A stretch of 64,000 nt of DNA from Batillaria attramentaria (taxonomy: Eukaryota; Mollusca; Gastropoda; Batillariidae), in NCBI GenBank assembly GCA_018292915.2, contig JACVVK020000018.1, forward strand, positions 1,590,001 to 1,654,000, read 5' to 3'. This document shows positions 33,308 to 50,545 of this stretch, piece by piece (within the stretch, counting starts at the first letter, position 1; each line of letters begins with the position of its first letter). The translations under genes were made by a program, and so were the position numbers. The notes below the pieces were generated by a model. It was not told the DNA's origin. It ran no database searches and saw only the letters and a list, made by a program, of their open reading frames with translations.

Positions 33308-35821
33308 TTAGATTTACTTGTGTGCGTGACCGAGGCTTCTGTTAGTATGTCCTATTATAATTTTATATGGTGGCCTATAATTTCCCTTCTGAGATTAATA
33401 AAGTAATTTGAAATTGAATTTGAAAACGGGCAAGCTTACCAACAGTAGTGAGCACGGAAACAACAAACAGTAGGGAGCCAGAGAAAGTCCACTTCGTTCG
33501 TCCCTCGCAGTCCCTGGCCGTGCTGAGCAGGCTCGACCTGACCGCCTCCCGGTACTCGGTCAGCAGTACGTCGGCCTCATCCGCCCAGGCTCTGCTGTCC
33601 TGTGTGACGTTTCTCCTCTCTATCACGTTTTGAAGGTGCTGGATAACGTAGGGAAGACCATCTGCAGTGACTCAGCCAAACCTCCTAAGTGGGGCTTACA
33701 TAATTATTTTGAGTGGTTTACGGCGAAAGACACCACGAAATGGTTCAGTTTTTGGCGTAGCTACCGAGCGTCCGGCTGTGTGACATGGATTGTCTGTAGT
33801 TGACTGCATTGAAAGTAGTAACCCCCCAGCCGCGATAGTCCTTGTCGCTTGTTCGGTTTTAGGTTGTCAGGCGCATAGAGCTTGTCTAAGGAGAAGTGCC
33901 ATTTACAGCGGATGATGCTACCATTTTCATGCTCACAGGCCGTTCTGAGCTGTCTTCGTGGTATCTTTCATCCCATCACTTATACACCTGGGCCCGCATG
34001 TAAAAGTCGAGGTTAGGGATTTTAGCCCCGGGTTAAGGTCTAACCTCGAACTAAACTAGTTTTTTTTTTTTTTTTTTTTTTTGAAGCGGGTCCATTCCAC
34101 CATGGTGCCTAAGCCGTTATAGAAGGATTTTTTTTCTTCCTTTCTTCGCTTCTTTTTTTTAATTTAATTTTTTGTTTTGGGGTTTCTTTTGTCCTAGTCT
34201 GGGTTAGGCCCGTACCCGTGGGTTACATTAACCTCGAGTTTCACATGCGGGCCCAGGACAACGACAGCGTCTGTAAAGCGTACTCGAAGACGCGGCGACC
34301 ACACTGAGCGCTCTAGCAGTGCCCCAACAGTCGTAGAATTTCAATGTTCCACCGCTCGCGCAAAGTGTAAACAACGTTGTAGCCCTTTAAGAGCTGTACT
34401 GATCATCAAGATAGTGTATGTCGAGCGTGCAGGCGCATTCACGAGCGAAACTGTTCCAAAAATGTTATTTACCCTAGCAAAGATGGAATACACCCGTTTC
34501 ATTACTCGTTATTATTATTATTATTATCATCATCATCATCATAATACAAATAATAATAAATGGTATTTGAAGGGCGCATTTCTTTAAATAAAACTCAATG
34601 CGCCTATCACTCACTCACACTCACGCACATTATACAACGATGAACGGACACACACTGGTGAAACTGACTAGTTAGGCAGAAAATTTCTGGTGTTAGTTAT
34701 TTGTGGCCTCACGCCGCTCAAGCAACAAAGACCAGCACGCGGCTGAGGGAATTACTGGAAGGCTTTGCAAAAAAAGGAACGTTTTCTGATTGCTCTTGAA
34801 AACAGACAGCGTGGGCGCATTTCTCAGATCTGCAAGCAGAGAGTTCCAATAGGCTGGAGCGACAAAACTGAAAGAGCGCTCGCCACAAGATTTCAGGTTG
34901 CGCTTGGGGGTTTTGAGAAGCCTCTCGGACGACGACCGGAGGGTTCGCGACGGTATATAGGTGACAAGTCATCATGATTATTATTGTTGTTCTTGTTATT
35001 GTTGTTCATGAATGTGTTCTGTCGTTTTGTTATAGCAAATAGACGACACCACTCGGCAAGGTACGAAAAACACACTATCTCCATGACGTCATTTTATGGA
35101 CAAAGGGGTAAAAAAGACTGACGTCATGGTCTTTTTCCTCAAATGAACTCAATGGACTTACTGCTCTCTTTCCACGTTTCCATATCGAAATACATGTGCT
35201 TCCCTCTTTGTAGTGTCTGGCAAGAAAGTTTGCCAGATATTGCCATGTGTTGTACGTGCTCATTGGCTGAATTCTGGGGGCTTGTCCCTTTTGATTGACA
35301 GGACTGGAGTCGTCTACTGGTTGCTTCTTGTTGTCATTCGGTTCAACCCATCTCTAAAAGAATGTGTTTTCGGTACTTACCTCTACCACACGTTTCTGGA
35401 CGCTTGTTATCGATTTACTAAGATCCTGTTCCTCCGAACCTTCCAGCTTCATGAATATGAACGCCCCGACGAGACAGTAGGTCACCCAAAACAAACACAT
35501 TCCAGCTAATTGGAACACTTTCCAATAGTTTCTGCGGCTTGGTTCGGCCTCACGGTCTCTGGCTGCAGGTTCAAAGGTGGTAGCGCCGATAAGCAGATCA
35601 ACGACTGAGTTAACATTTAGCTCATCCGAGCTAGCTTTGCCGCCACTTTCACGTCTCGTGGTGACGTCAACCACATCCTGTGCCTCCGTGGTTGTGACGT
35701 CACCTGACTTCCTTTTCTTCGTCTTTACGCGCGGACGTTTTTTCCCCGTGTCTTCGTATCCCATGTTTGTGTTTCTGTCTCCGTCAACGTTTCCAGCAGT
35801 TCCATTTCCGTCATCTACCAT
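29424..35821 (-). CDS. K2P channel locus A with long repeated tail
   Basis: Exons: 35821-35381 (N-terminus, M1), 33661-33440 (cap and first pore helix), 32134-29424 (rest). Exon 3 has M2 (YAVIGIPMTALCLASLG), M3, the second pore TTLSTIGFGDFVPG and M4, then a cytoplasmic tail of over 650 residues. About a dozen copies of a QEITVPK-type motif recur in that tail. Known: K2P channels are dimeric plasma-membrane background K+ channels; the first filter here is TTVGYG. Odd: exon 1 ends in phase 0 while exon 2 needs one extra base, so a tiny exon, another donor or a frameshift is involved. Near 29908-29925 the repeat motif moves to another frame. Most K2P tails are far shorter. Confidence 0.75.
32485..32658 (+). 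mobile_element. tRNA-derived SINE S1, full copy
   Basis: Head GGGGAGCCGTGGTGGTCGAA, A box TGGTAGAGCGTTGG, B box GAGTTCGATCC and the S1 tail. The perfect 14-bp repeats CTTCCTATTTTTCT flank it (32471-32484, 32659-32672). It lies in intron 2 of K2P-A, opposite strand. Confidence 0.9.
32749..32885 (-). mobile_element. Two partial SINE S1 tails
   Basis: GTTTAACGTCCTTTTCCACC at 32757 and GTTTAACGTCCTCTTTCACC at 32820, the second extending to ATCAAAGACGGAGGC. These are 5'-truncated S1 copies close to the full copy. Confidence 0.75.
33235..33305. repeat. (GT)n microsatellite
   Basis: Uninterrupted GT dinucleotides in K2P-A intron 2. Confidence 0.95.
33440..33661 (-). CDS. K2P-A exon 2: cap and first pore helix
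   Basis: Between CTGCAG and TTG|GTAAGC. It encodes TKWTFSGSLLFVVSVLTTVG, the P1 helix entering the filter. In frame it begins with two bases of a codon and ends in phase 1, which matches exon 3. Confidence 0.75.
33987..34257. mobile_element. 271-bp inverted-repeat element
   Basis: 29-nt terminal inverted repeats start CCTGGGCCCGCATGT and differ at two positions (33987-34015 and 34229-34257). ACA flanks both ends. The inside holds a poly-T run and no reading frame. It lies in K2P-A intron 1. Confidence 0.75.
34265..34460 (-). repeat. Dispersed repeat R5, inverted copy
   Basis: The reverse complement matches 42640-42930 and 60940-61230 (GTTTACACTTTGCGCGAGCG, GCGCTCAGTGTGGTCGCC). It abuts the 271-bp element. 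Confidence 0.75.
35088..35335. repeat. Repeat R6, copy 1
   Basis: Shares GGACTTACTGCTCTCTTTCC and CCCTTTTGATTGACAGGA with 37205-37497, same orientation. In K2P-A intron 1. Confidence 0.65.
35381..35821 (-). CDS. K2P-A exon 1: N-terminus and M1
   Basis: ATG at 35821 is the first ATG in this frame. It has a charged Asp/Lys-rich N-terminus, then M1 (MCLFWVTYCLVGAFIFMKLE) and a perfect AG|GTAAGT donor. An overlapping upstream frame (to 36207) encodes similar DVRN and DRNTNIG repeats, so the protein may have started further upstream before a one-base shift near 35857. Confidence 0.7.
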
Positions 35822-36272
35822 GACGTCACCTACGTTCACGTTTCTGACCTCATCTAGTGTGTCGTCCTCAAATCTTTGCTCTCCGTGTCGTCGTTTCCCA
35901 CTTTTTTGTTTCTGTCTCTCGCGGCGTCCTCATGTCGGTGATGGCCAGTGATGGCGTCAGTAGCTTTCATGTTTCTGACGTCATCTGCTGTGACGATCAT
36001 GTCAAAATCACGAATTTTGTGCTTGTTTCCAATATTTGTGTTTCTGTCGCTGGCAGCGACCTCCAGACTCCTACTCGCGTCCTTGAAGACGTCAGCAGCA
36101 TTCAGATTACTCTCATTTACAGGGTTATCTACTGTTTGGTCCTTGTTGTCGGTAGGGACAGCTTCCACCAGAATGTCTGTCTCCGGTGGACCACACACAC
36201 AGCTCAACCTAGCATACAGCTCGGGATGTTGTCTTTACCTCTGTTATGGGCAGAAAGAGAACACACATAAAA

Positions 36273-36276
<4 letters not shown>

Positions 36277-36303
<27 letters not shown>

Positions 36304-36305
36304 GA

Positions 36306-36348
<43 letters not shown>

Positions 36349-36370
36349 GCACGCACACACGCACGCACAA

Positions 36371-36441
<71 letters not shown>
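36277..36441. repeat. Long (AC)n microsatellite
   Basis: AC with GC interruptions, just upstream of K2P-A. Confidence 0.95.
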
Positions 36442-36444
<3 letters not shown>

Positions 36445-36593
36445 CGCTGAAGAAACGAAATCACCCACAAAACGAGAAGAAACGAAGACACTAAATTCAA
36501 TCAAACAACAACCGTATAATTCAAACAATCAATCAATCAATCAATCAAGCAATCAATCACTTGCTTGTCCCAAAGACAAAACACGCACGCACG

Positions 36594-36624
<31 letters not shown>

Positions 36625-37204
36625 CAGCCACAACAGAACAAACATCCCTTGCAAACAAACAAACAAACAAAAACCAAAAATAACACAGCCAAGAACGAAA
36701 CACAACAAGTAAGCCAAACCAAATCAAGCCAACCCTCTTGCAATGTTTCTGTCTTTGTAATGGTACTAAAACGATACAAACCTTCGGCAGTCATTCGGCC
36801 TTCTCATGATAAAGTCCACGAAGAGCTTTGAAACGCGTGCCTTGTGAGAAGAAACGGGGGGGGGGGGGGGGAAAAAGAAGAGATCGACTTTCCATCAACT
36901 ACTTTGGATGGCAGGATGTACGTCAAATCTGTTTGAGACGCAATATGACGTCATAGCTGTTCGTGGGGGTGACGTCTACCATCTGTGCGGTAATCATTTT
37001 ATAAAAAGATCTAAGCGCTATGAATTTGAGAAAGGCTTGGACCTTTTATTACTTGACGGTAGACGTACTCAAAGAATGTGCACCACAGATGGTCCGGGCA
37101 GTGCAATAGACGACTCCACAGCAAACCCGGGGGCCAAAGCCCTGACCCGTTACTCTGCCGTGTACTGGAAAAAAACACAGTACGTCCATGGTCATTGTAT
37201 AGGG

Positions 37205-37497
37205 AGAGGGGTATTTTAAAGATGAAAGATACTGACGTAGTGGTCCTTTTTCCTGACGTAATGATCCCTTTTCCTGACGTAATGATCCTTTGTCCTGAAA
37301 TGACGTCAGTGGACTTACTGCTTTCTTTCCATGTTTCAGTAATATCAAACTACATGACAGCGTTTTGCACAAGGTTTGTCAGACCATGTCATCTGTTGTG
37401 CTCATTGTGCCGCGGGACGCGACTGGCTGAAGTCGGGGGGGGGGGGGGGGGGGGCTCGACCCTTTTGATTGACAGGAGTGGAGTCGTCCATTCCACA
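37205..37497. repeat. Repeat R6, copy 2
   Basis: Matches 35088-35335. At its left end CCTGACGTAATGATC is repeated in tandem, and it contains a poly-G run near 37434-37454. Confidence 0.65.
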
Positions 37498-37704
37498 GTG
37501 TTTGTTTGAAAATAGACGGTGAGATACGCCTGCTTCCCTATCTTCAGTTAACGTAGTTTACTATTCTTTTCTGTTCTTTTCTGCCCCACTTTTTTTTCAC
37601 ACACATTCCATGGTCTTCTGTCACCAAAGGATGGCTGTTGTGATATTTTTACTATTGTTTTCTGGTCCTTTTCTCGCCCAGCTTTTTTTGTTGTTGTTGT
37701 TTTT

Positions 37705-37732
37705 AAGTTGTTTCTCTATAGAGAAACAACTT
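37705..37732. repeat. 28-bp perfect palindrome
   Basis: AAGTTGTTTCTCTA and its reverse complement meet with no spacer at the edge of repeat R4. Confidence 0.9.
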
Positions 37733-37913
37733 TATGAGACGGGGCAGATTTTGCTGCGCGCAGCAGCAAGTTTCAGTGATACAAAACAAGACTGTGACGT
37801 TTCTCCACACAATAATACTTTCACGCACATAGTGACGTAACGAAACCTGCGTCATAGACACTTGACGTGCACACTATGCTGCTGCGTTCTTTTTGGCGGG
37901 AGTTGTGAGACGT

Positions 37914-37953
<40 letters not shown>

Positions 37954-38493
37954 ACGGATGTAATGATGGCTATCTCCTAAACCACCTCGATGGAGGCCTT
38001 TTTACTTTGAGATAAAATGGGAAATCACCTTCTCCAGACCTACCTTTCACGATTTTTAGCCTGCCGCATTTTCAGAAGAGTTATCGCCGATTTTAAAAAA
38101 TCGGTCGTGTTACGATTTTTTCGAAAAAGTTGTTCAAATTCCTTCATTTTCTAGACTTTGGAAGTTCACCCAATCACACTGCCTGTATTCGTGCTACAGC
38201 TCTGTAGCTCTGACTGGTTTTGTGTAAAAAAAATATTTTCGAGGTAGGGGTGGTTTGCACATAAGATCAAATATCTATGAAAAGACTACTGCAAATTACT
38301 TATCATCCCGGCGTTTTTGTCTAGTGTGACAACTGCACATATGACAGGAACTACTGCACTATTATAGCTTTAGCATTTAGAATAACTGAACTTTTAGATA
38401 AACATAACTTTTTCAAGTTTCTGCGAGAAGCACCGGTCAAAAGAGTTCCAAATTTTCGATTTCATAAGTACAATCCAAAGTATTCTAGTCCAT

Positions 38494-38831
38494 GTTTCAC
38501 CAGCCCTCTAGATCTTCCAGATTTTATGTAAAAATTAATTCAGCCAGGGAAGTCACAAAAGCAACAGGGAAATTACAAGACATGCACAAGCATCATCTGT
38601 CATACCACCAGTGTGAAGCTGACGTCAAACGCTTAGTTCACAGACAAAATAAGCAAGTATCGTCACATTTCACCAGCCCTCTAGATCTTCCAGATTTCAT
38701 GTAAAAAATAATTCAATCGGGGAAGCCACAAAGCCAACAGGGAAATCACAAGACATAAACAAGCTTCCTCAGACGATCGCAGTGCTAGAGGCTGACGTCA
38801 AAATGTTTAGTTCGCGGAACTGACGTCATCT
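38494..38831. repeat. 174-bp tandem duplication
   Basis: Units start TTTCACCAGCCCTCTAGATC at 38494 and 38668. Both end with GCTGACGTCAAA-TTTAGTTC, and the end piece occurs a third time at 38858-38896. Confidence 0.85.
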
Positions 38832-38919
38832 CTCCGTCTGTGTATGACGACCTGCCTGAGGCTGACGTCAAATGTTTAGTTCACGGAACTGACGTCTCTC
38901 TCTCTCTCTCTCTCTCTCT

Positions 38920-39093
38920 GGGGAGCCAGGGTAGCCGAATGGTAGAGCGTTGGACTTTCAATGCTCGGGTCGAGAGTTCGAATCCCGGCTTGGGCCAAAT
39001 ATTTGTGCTGGCCTTTCTCTCGTTGCCCCGTCTTTGATATCACCCTTACGTGGTGGAAAAGGACGTTAAACTCCTAAACACCCACCCACCCAC
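38920..39093 (+). mobile_element. tRNA-derived SINE S1, full copy
   Basis: Head GGGGAGCCAGGGTAGCCGAA, A box TGGTAGAGCGTTGG, B box GAGTTCGAATCC and the full body and tail. It is inserted in a CT microsatellite, so its target duplication is CT repeat on both sides. Confidence 0.9.
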
Positions 39094-39299
39094 TCTCTCT
39101 CTCTCTCTCTCGCTCTCACCCGGCCCCCCCCCACCCCCAGTCACGTGACTAATCGGTCGAGGTCGTAGAGGATCTAGTGTCATTGGTAGAACTTGGAGAG
39201 GGGAGAACCGGCAACAATAACAACAAAACAGACAAAATAAAATGAAATTTGGAGAAACAACTTTGTAGGACGGGGCCGTTCCTCCTTGTTTTCTTTTCC

Positions 39300-39480
39300 C
39301 ACGCCATGTATGTCAGTACGTCCGCAGAGTTACCTTTTGTTTGTTGAAGTTATGTCCCATTTGTTTGTGTCCCGAGGAAGGCGAAAGCCGAAACGTTGAC
39401 CTGTGCCGTCCTTTGTGAAAGTTAAGTGGTTTCTGTCCCTTTTATTTGCAGTTTACACCACTCGCCAGTGCAAACTTTCA
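39300..39480 (+). repeat. Repeat R7, copy 1
   Basis: TATGTCAGTACGTCCGCAGA to GTTAAGTGGTTTCTGTCCC, shared with 48868-49060. It contains GGAAGGCGAAAGCCGAAACG, a short hairpin followed by GAAACG. Confidence 0.75.
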
Positions 39481-39879
39481 GTGAGTTAACTATGAGTGCC
39501 TTACGTAAAAAATAGTAAGGAAACAGAGCGAAAGTGTGAGTTATGGCTTTCCATACCGGAGGCTCGGTAGCTACTCAAACAATCGAACCATCTCGGGGTT
39601 AGTCTTTAGCCGTAAACCACTCGAACTAATCATGCAAGCTCTATTTCTCCTTCACGCGGCGAAACACTATGCGGAATCCTTCGTAAAATGTGTCTAGACT
39701 AAGGCACGCATTGTTTGAACACAATCACTTGGGTAAACGCAAATCTGGAGATTGAGAAACATGCGTAACTGACCGTCCATTTTCGAACAAATATTGTTGG
39801 AATTGCAGGCCCGGCGACAAAATTACGAAAAAGTCATCAGCTGTTGTTCACTTGTGTATTCTCTCTCTCTCACACACAC

Positions 39880-39886
39880 AGACACA

Positions 39887-39961
<75 letters not shown>
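39880..39961. repeat. (CA)n microsatellite
   Basis: Long CA run. Confidence 0.95.
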
Positions 39962-39965
<4 letters not shown>

Positions 39966-40223
39966 AACATGTCCCGCAAGTTTATTTCAACCAATATTTA
40001 AATAGCCGATGCAGATAGTCATGCAGATCATACCACAAAGCCAAACAGAAACAGTAACACTGACCAAGCATTCCCGCCTTCCACTGTGGTAGGAGCGAAT
40101 TCAAAGATCCTAGTAGGCCTATGCCTGTGGGTTTATTCCCCCTAAAGTTAGAGTTGGTTTTTCTCAGAGCTGTAGCATGTACAGTTAGCATAGCCCCTAC
40201 CGGGTGTTCAGTGACGCGTAGAG

Positions 40224-40398
40224 GGTGGGTGGGTGGGTGTTTGGGGATATAACGTCCTTTTCCACAACATACGGGTGATATCAAAGACGGGGCAACCATG
40301 AAAAAGCCAGCACAAATATTTGGCCCCAGCCGGGATACGAACTCACGACCCGAGCATTAGAAGTCCAACGCTCTACCATTTGGCCACCCCGGCTCCCC
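40224..40398 (-). mobile_element. tRNA-derived SINE S1, full copy
   Basis: A complete minus-strand copy flanked by the perfect 15-bp repeats CAGTGACGCGTAGAG (40209-40223, 40399-40413). The B box (GAGTTCGTATCC) carries one change. Confidence 0.95.
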
Positions 40399-41293
40399 CA
40401 GTGACGCGTAGAGATAGGTAGTCCCTAACCTCGGTCACGCGGTTTGAGGTCGTGTTATCACTGGCTTGGTTCACGAGTTAGGTAGTCCTTACCTGGGGTA
40501 AGCTAGAACTCTGCAGAGTTCCTACCTTTTCTACGCTAACTGGACACGCCTTGCATTGTCCATTGCATTTATTTTTCTATACCAACGGGGAAAAATCCCC
40601 CCCCCCCAAAAAAAAAAAATAAAAATAAAATAAAATAAATAAAAAATCCAAGCAACAAAACACGATTTAAAACCCACAAAAGCCCCAACAAAAACAAACC
40701 AAAAAACAAAAAGGCCCCTAACAACAACAAAACAACACAAAACAATAACAAAATAAAACAAAACAAAATCTCCCCTCCTTCCCAGAAAAACCAAAGCAAC
40801 GTAAAACAACAACAACAACAACAACAAAACAAAACAAAACAAAACAATCGAAAACCTCCAAACCCCATGACAGTCCCCCCCACCGTCCCCCAAACACAAC
40901 AACAAACAAACAAACAAAAACAGATAAACAACAAGAAAAAACTCCAAACAAAGGAGAAGAAGAAAGAACAACCGACGGCCGGTTGGTGTCCATTTCATCA
41001 TGGATCGAGGTTCACGTTGGTAGAGTAAGAACGGAACTGGTCCATGTCATGAGCCACAACTCCCACATCTCTCCTCTCCCCAGCCCAGCAGTTGTTCCAC
41101 TGCCCCCTTTTCCGCCGTAAATCAGGACATCGTGTCATTCCAATGGGCTTCTGAATCCCGAACATATATAAAATGGGATTGAATGGCGAAGCCGAAGTCA
41201 TCCGGAGAGAGTGAGAGAGAAAGAAAAACCCATGCCACCAGACTGTCAAAATGAGCCGATCAGGATCGAATCCAGAATAATACCGAGTTCCGT

Positions 41294-47717
<6,424 letters not shown>

Positions 47718-47992
47718 TCTGGCTCGCTTCGCTCCGTACAAACACTGTGAGGGGAAATAACAGACAACTCAGACATGAAAACGGATTGCTTGAGGCAGTA
47801 GAAGTAAACAGTTACAGACACACAGTACAGTAAGGCTTTTGGGTTCTCTTTCTTGGGCACTAAAATGGTTTCATAATTACGCAATACTTCTAACACGCCA
47901 GGGGAGGTCGGAGGAGGGTGGGAGTGAAGATGTGGATGGTGATTGTAGTGGTGGTGTTGATGATGGTGGTGGTGGTGGTGGTGGTGGTGGTG

Positions 47993-48054
<62 letters not shown>

Positions 48055-48292
48055 GGATGTGTTTGAGGATTAAAAACAAAACAAAACCCAAGAACAACAA
48101 AAGACACACACACACAAACAAACAAACAACAACAACAACAACAACAACAACTGTATTCATGGCTGGAACATTAAAAGATCAAAATTGTTTTGGAAGAACA
48201 AACCAACCAAAATCGTTGAATTTGTTGAGATATAATCATTATTTACTACTCAACAGACGTCTGCTTTGGCCGTGCTCTTACGGCTGAAAATT

Positions 48293-48345
48293 GTGTTGAT
48301 CCTCGGTCCGCTCCTCTTCTTATCTTACATTAATGACCTCTCCTG
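48293..48345 (+). mobile_element. Reverse transcriptase fragment
   Basis: Encodes LGPLLFLSYINDLS, the conserved block just before the RT active site in many LINEs. Nothing recognisable continues it. Confidence 0.55.
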
Positions 48346-48659
48346 GAGTAACCACGTTGACGGTTACAGTGTCACACTGCCGAGTCATGAACGCTCTGCG
48401 AGCCCAACTCATTGGTGGAAGAAGAGGAAGCTGCTTTATTACTTAAAAATACCGTTTGACAGTTGACTAACCTTTGCAACGATGATGCAAATAGCACCCA
48501 AACAGGCTGACTTGTACTTGCAGCAGAACGATTTCACAAGACAAAGAAATGAAAGCCAGTCTAGTTTACTCCGTGTTGTTTAGAAGTTACGTCACAGTAC
48601 TGACGCAAAAGAGTCATGGTTGTGATGTAATCGGGGACGCAGTTTCGTAAAGGATTTCA

Positions 48660-49060
48660 CACACAATCCATGGTCCTGTGTCACCAAAGGATGGGTGTTG
48701 TGATTGCTAATTTTCACTATTCTTTTTTGTTCTTTTCTGCCCAACATTTTTTTTTTTTTTCACACACAGTCCATGGTCTTCTGTCACCTAAGGATGGGTG
48801 TTGTGATAATTTTTCTATTTTTTTCTGGTCCTTTTCTCGCCCACCTTTTTTTTTTTTTCCCCGCGCCGTGTATGTCAGTACGTCCGCAGAGTTACCTTTT
48901 GCTTGTTTGTTGAAGTTATGTCCCATTTGTTTATGTCCTGAAGAAGGCGTAAGCCGAAACGTCGACCTGTGCAGTCCTTTGTCAAAGTTAAGTGGTTTCT
49001 GTCCCTTTTGTGTCGCTTTTATTTGCTTAACTTGTAACCACTTCGCAGTCATTACCGTTT
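48660..49060 (+). repeat. Repeat R7, copy 2 with tandem lead
   Basis: Two lead units (48660, 48764) also seen once at 37600-37690, then the R7 core shared with 39300-39480, including CTGAAGAAGGCGTAAGCCGA. Confidence 0.75.
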
Positions 49061-49175
49061 CCGTTTCTTTTCGTAAAGGATGTAATCGGGGACGCAGTTT
49101 CGTAAGGGGCGTCACAAACATGACGCCAAAAGGCCTGCCATGAAAATTAGGTCAAAATCTCTTTTGCGATCTTTG

Positions 49176-49177
<2 letters not shown>

Positions 49178-49253
<76 letters not shown>

Positions 49254-49263
49254 TGTGTGTGTG
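49178..49263. repeat. (TGCG)n(TG)n microsatellite
   Basis: Tetranucleotide TGCG passing into TG. Confidence 0.95.
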
Positions 49264-49342
49264 CTTCCAAGCCAGAGTTGCGGCTAAGTGTTCCTCTCCG
49301 CCACAGAGAGATGACTGAGCCACTCTCCGCCGAAATACGCAC

Positions 49343-50270
49343 TGAGGCTGTTTACACTTGCCCAATTGAACCGGGTTCCCAGGTTGGTGCGTTTACAGTT
49401 AACCAACCCCAGGGCCGTAGCAGCCCTTCCGGCAATGGCCGGACCACTTTTTGGAAAAAAAAAAAGACAAGAAAAAGAAGGAGATATCATAAACAGTAAA
49501 ACGTACTCTTTGGTGAGTGTGCGGTTATGTGCTCATTGACTTGCACTGTTTTTGTGCGTTTGTAGTTTTGCTTGTGGATACATTTGTCAATACAGTCAGG
49601 AGGGTTTCTAAAGCAAAAGTTCTTCCAAAATAAAGCCTCTTCATCAAAATATTTTTTAACTTGCGTTTCCCCGTTCAAACAAGGAAGAAGTAATTATTTT
49701 GTTTTCCGTTGAAGCAATGATCCTCTATCTTTGGTTGAAGTTGAGGAGAACATAATGGCTAGGGACCTTACCTTTTATTTATTTTTTATGGCCCGAGCAC
49801 TTTTAGAAGCTGTGCTGCGGCTCTGAACCCAGGTCAAAGCGACTGGTTTCAACCCAGTTACGGACCTGGGTTGAACCCGGGTCCAACCCACATGCCAGAG
49901 CTAAAGGATACACGGGAAGTATGAGACGTCATTTGAAGGGAACAGGGGTGACGTCATGGTTTTAGTGTGCTTTATCAATACACGGCAGACCTGGCTTGAG
50001 CATGGGAATCTAGCGGGAAATCAGCCGCGAATAACTTTGGCTACACTAACCATGAATGCTTGCTGTACAAGGAATTTGTTCTGGAACGCCCTCTTTCGAA
50101 GCAAATGAAAATACACAGCGGCCACCAAGTGTTTCTTCCTGAGACACCACATAAGTTTTCTGCGTCATTGTCAGTGTCAGGTTTGCGGGAAATGTAAACG
50201 GACCGACCCGCGTCGAACCCGGGTTAAGTTCAATCCGGGTTCAACCCGGCTTGTAGTGTAAACAGCCTCA
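49343..50270. mobile_element. 928-bp inverted-repeat element
   Basis: The ends TGAGGCTGTTTACACT (49343) and its reverse complement (50255-50270) are perfect 16-nt inverted repeats. Subterminal AACCGGGTT / AACCCGG blocks are also mirrored. No transposase frame was seen and the flanks show no clear target duplication. Confidence 0.65.
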
Positions 50271-50480
50271 ATGTAAACGGGGCTACCACAAATATCCATT
50301 ACTAATGGATGTACCCGGCTATGCCCGGGAGTAAGGTCTCTGCACGTGGGAGGTAATAAAGGCAATGTCGCCGCACTGAACAATGCAGTTATGTCCCGTT
50401 GACCATATCCCGAGGCGATAAGGTGATTATAGTGAGTGCTTCTAAAGAGATGAATAATATTATCCTAACGATTTTCCGAC

Positions 50481-50483
<3 letters not shown>

Positions 50484-50545
<62 letters not shown>
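50484..50545. repeat. (GT)n microsatellite
   Basis: Uninterrupted GT. Confidence 0.95.

Larger units (their letters stand above)
37705..39300 (-). repeat. Repeat R4, inverted copy with extra 1.2 kb
   Basis: Part B (37705-37905), a GT microsatellite (37914-37951) and part A (39155-39300) are the reverse complement of 27200-27640. About 1.2 kb more lies between them, including a 174-bp tandem repeat and an S1 SINE. Confidence 0.7.
36442..41293. other. Intergenic repeats between K2P-A and K2P-B
   Basis: It contains microsatellites, R6 copy 2, the extended R4 copy, a 174-bp tandem duplication, two full S1 SINEs and A/C-rich DNA at 40600-40960. No gene of its own was recognised. Long frames here are microsatellite translations. 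Confidence 0.6.
47742..49342. other. Intergenic; LINE scrap and repeat R7
   Basis: It contains GGT and GT repeats (47949-48052), a short RT fragment at 48293-48345 and R7 copy 2 with a duplicated CCATGGTC-TGTCACC-AAGGATGG unit. No gene recognised. Confidence 0.6.

Noticed and set aside
35948..36712. 254-codon plus-strand frame
   Set aside because: Mostly translated AC microsatellite and antisense of K2P-A exon 1.
35590..37310. Cluster of TGACGTCA words as a CRE promoter
   Set aside because: Many lie in coding sequence or in repeats R6; nothing ties them to a transcription start.
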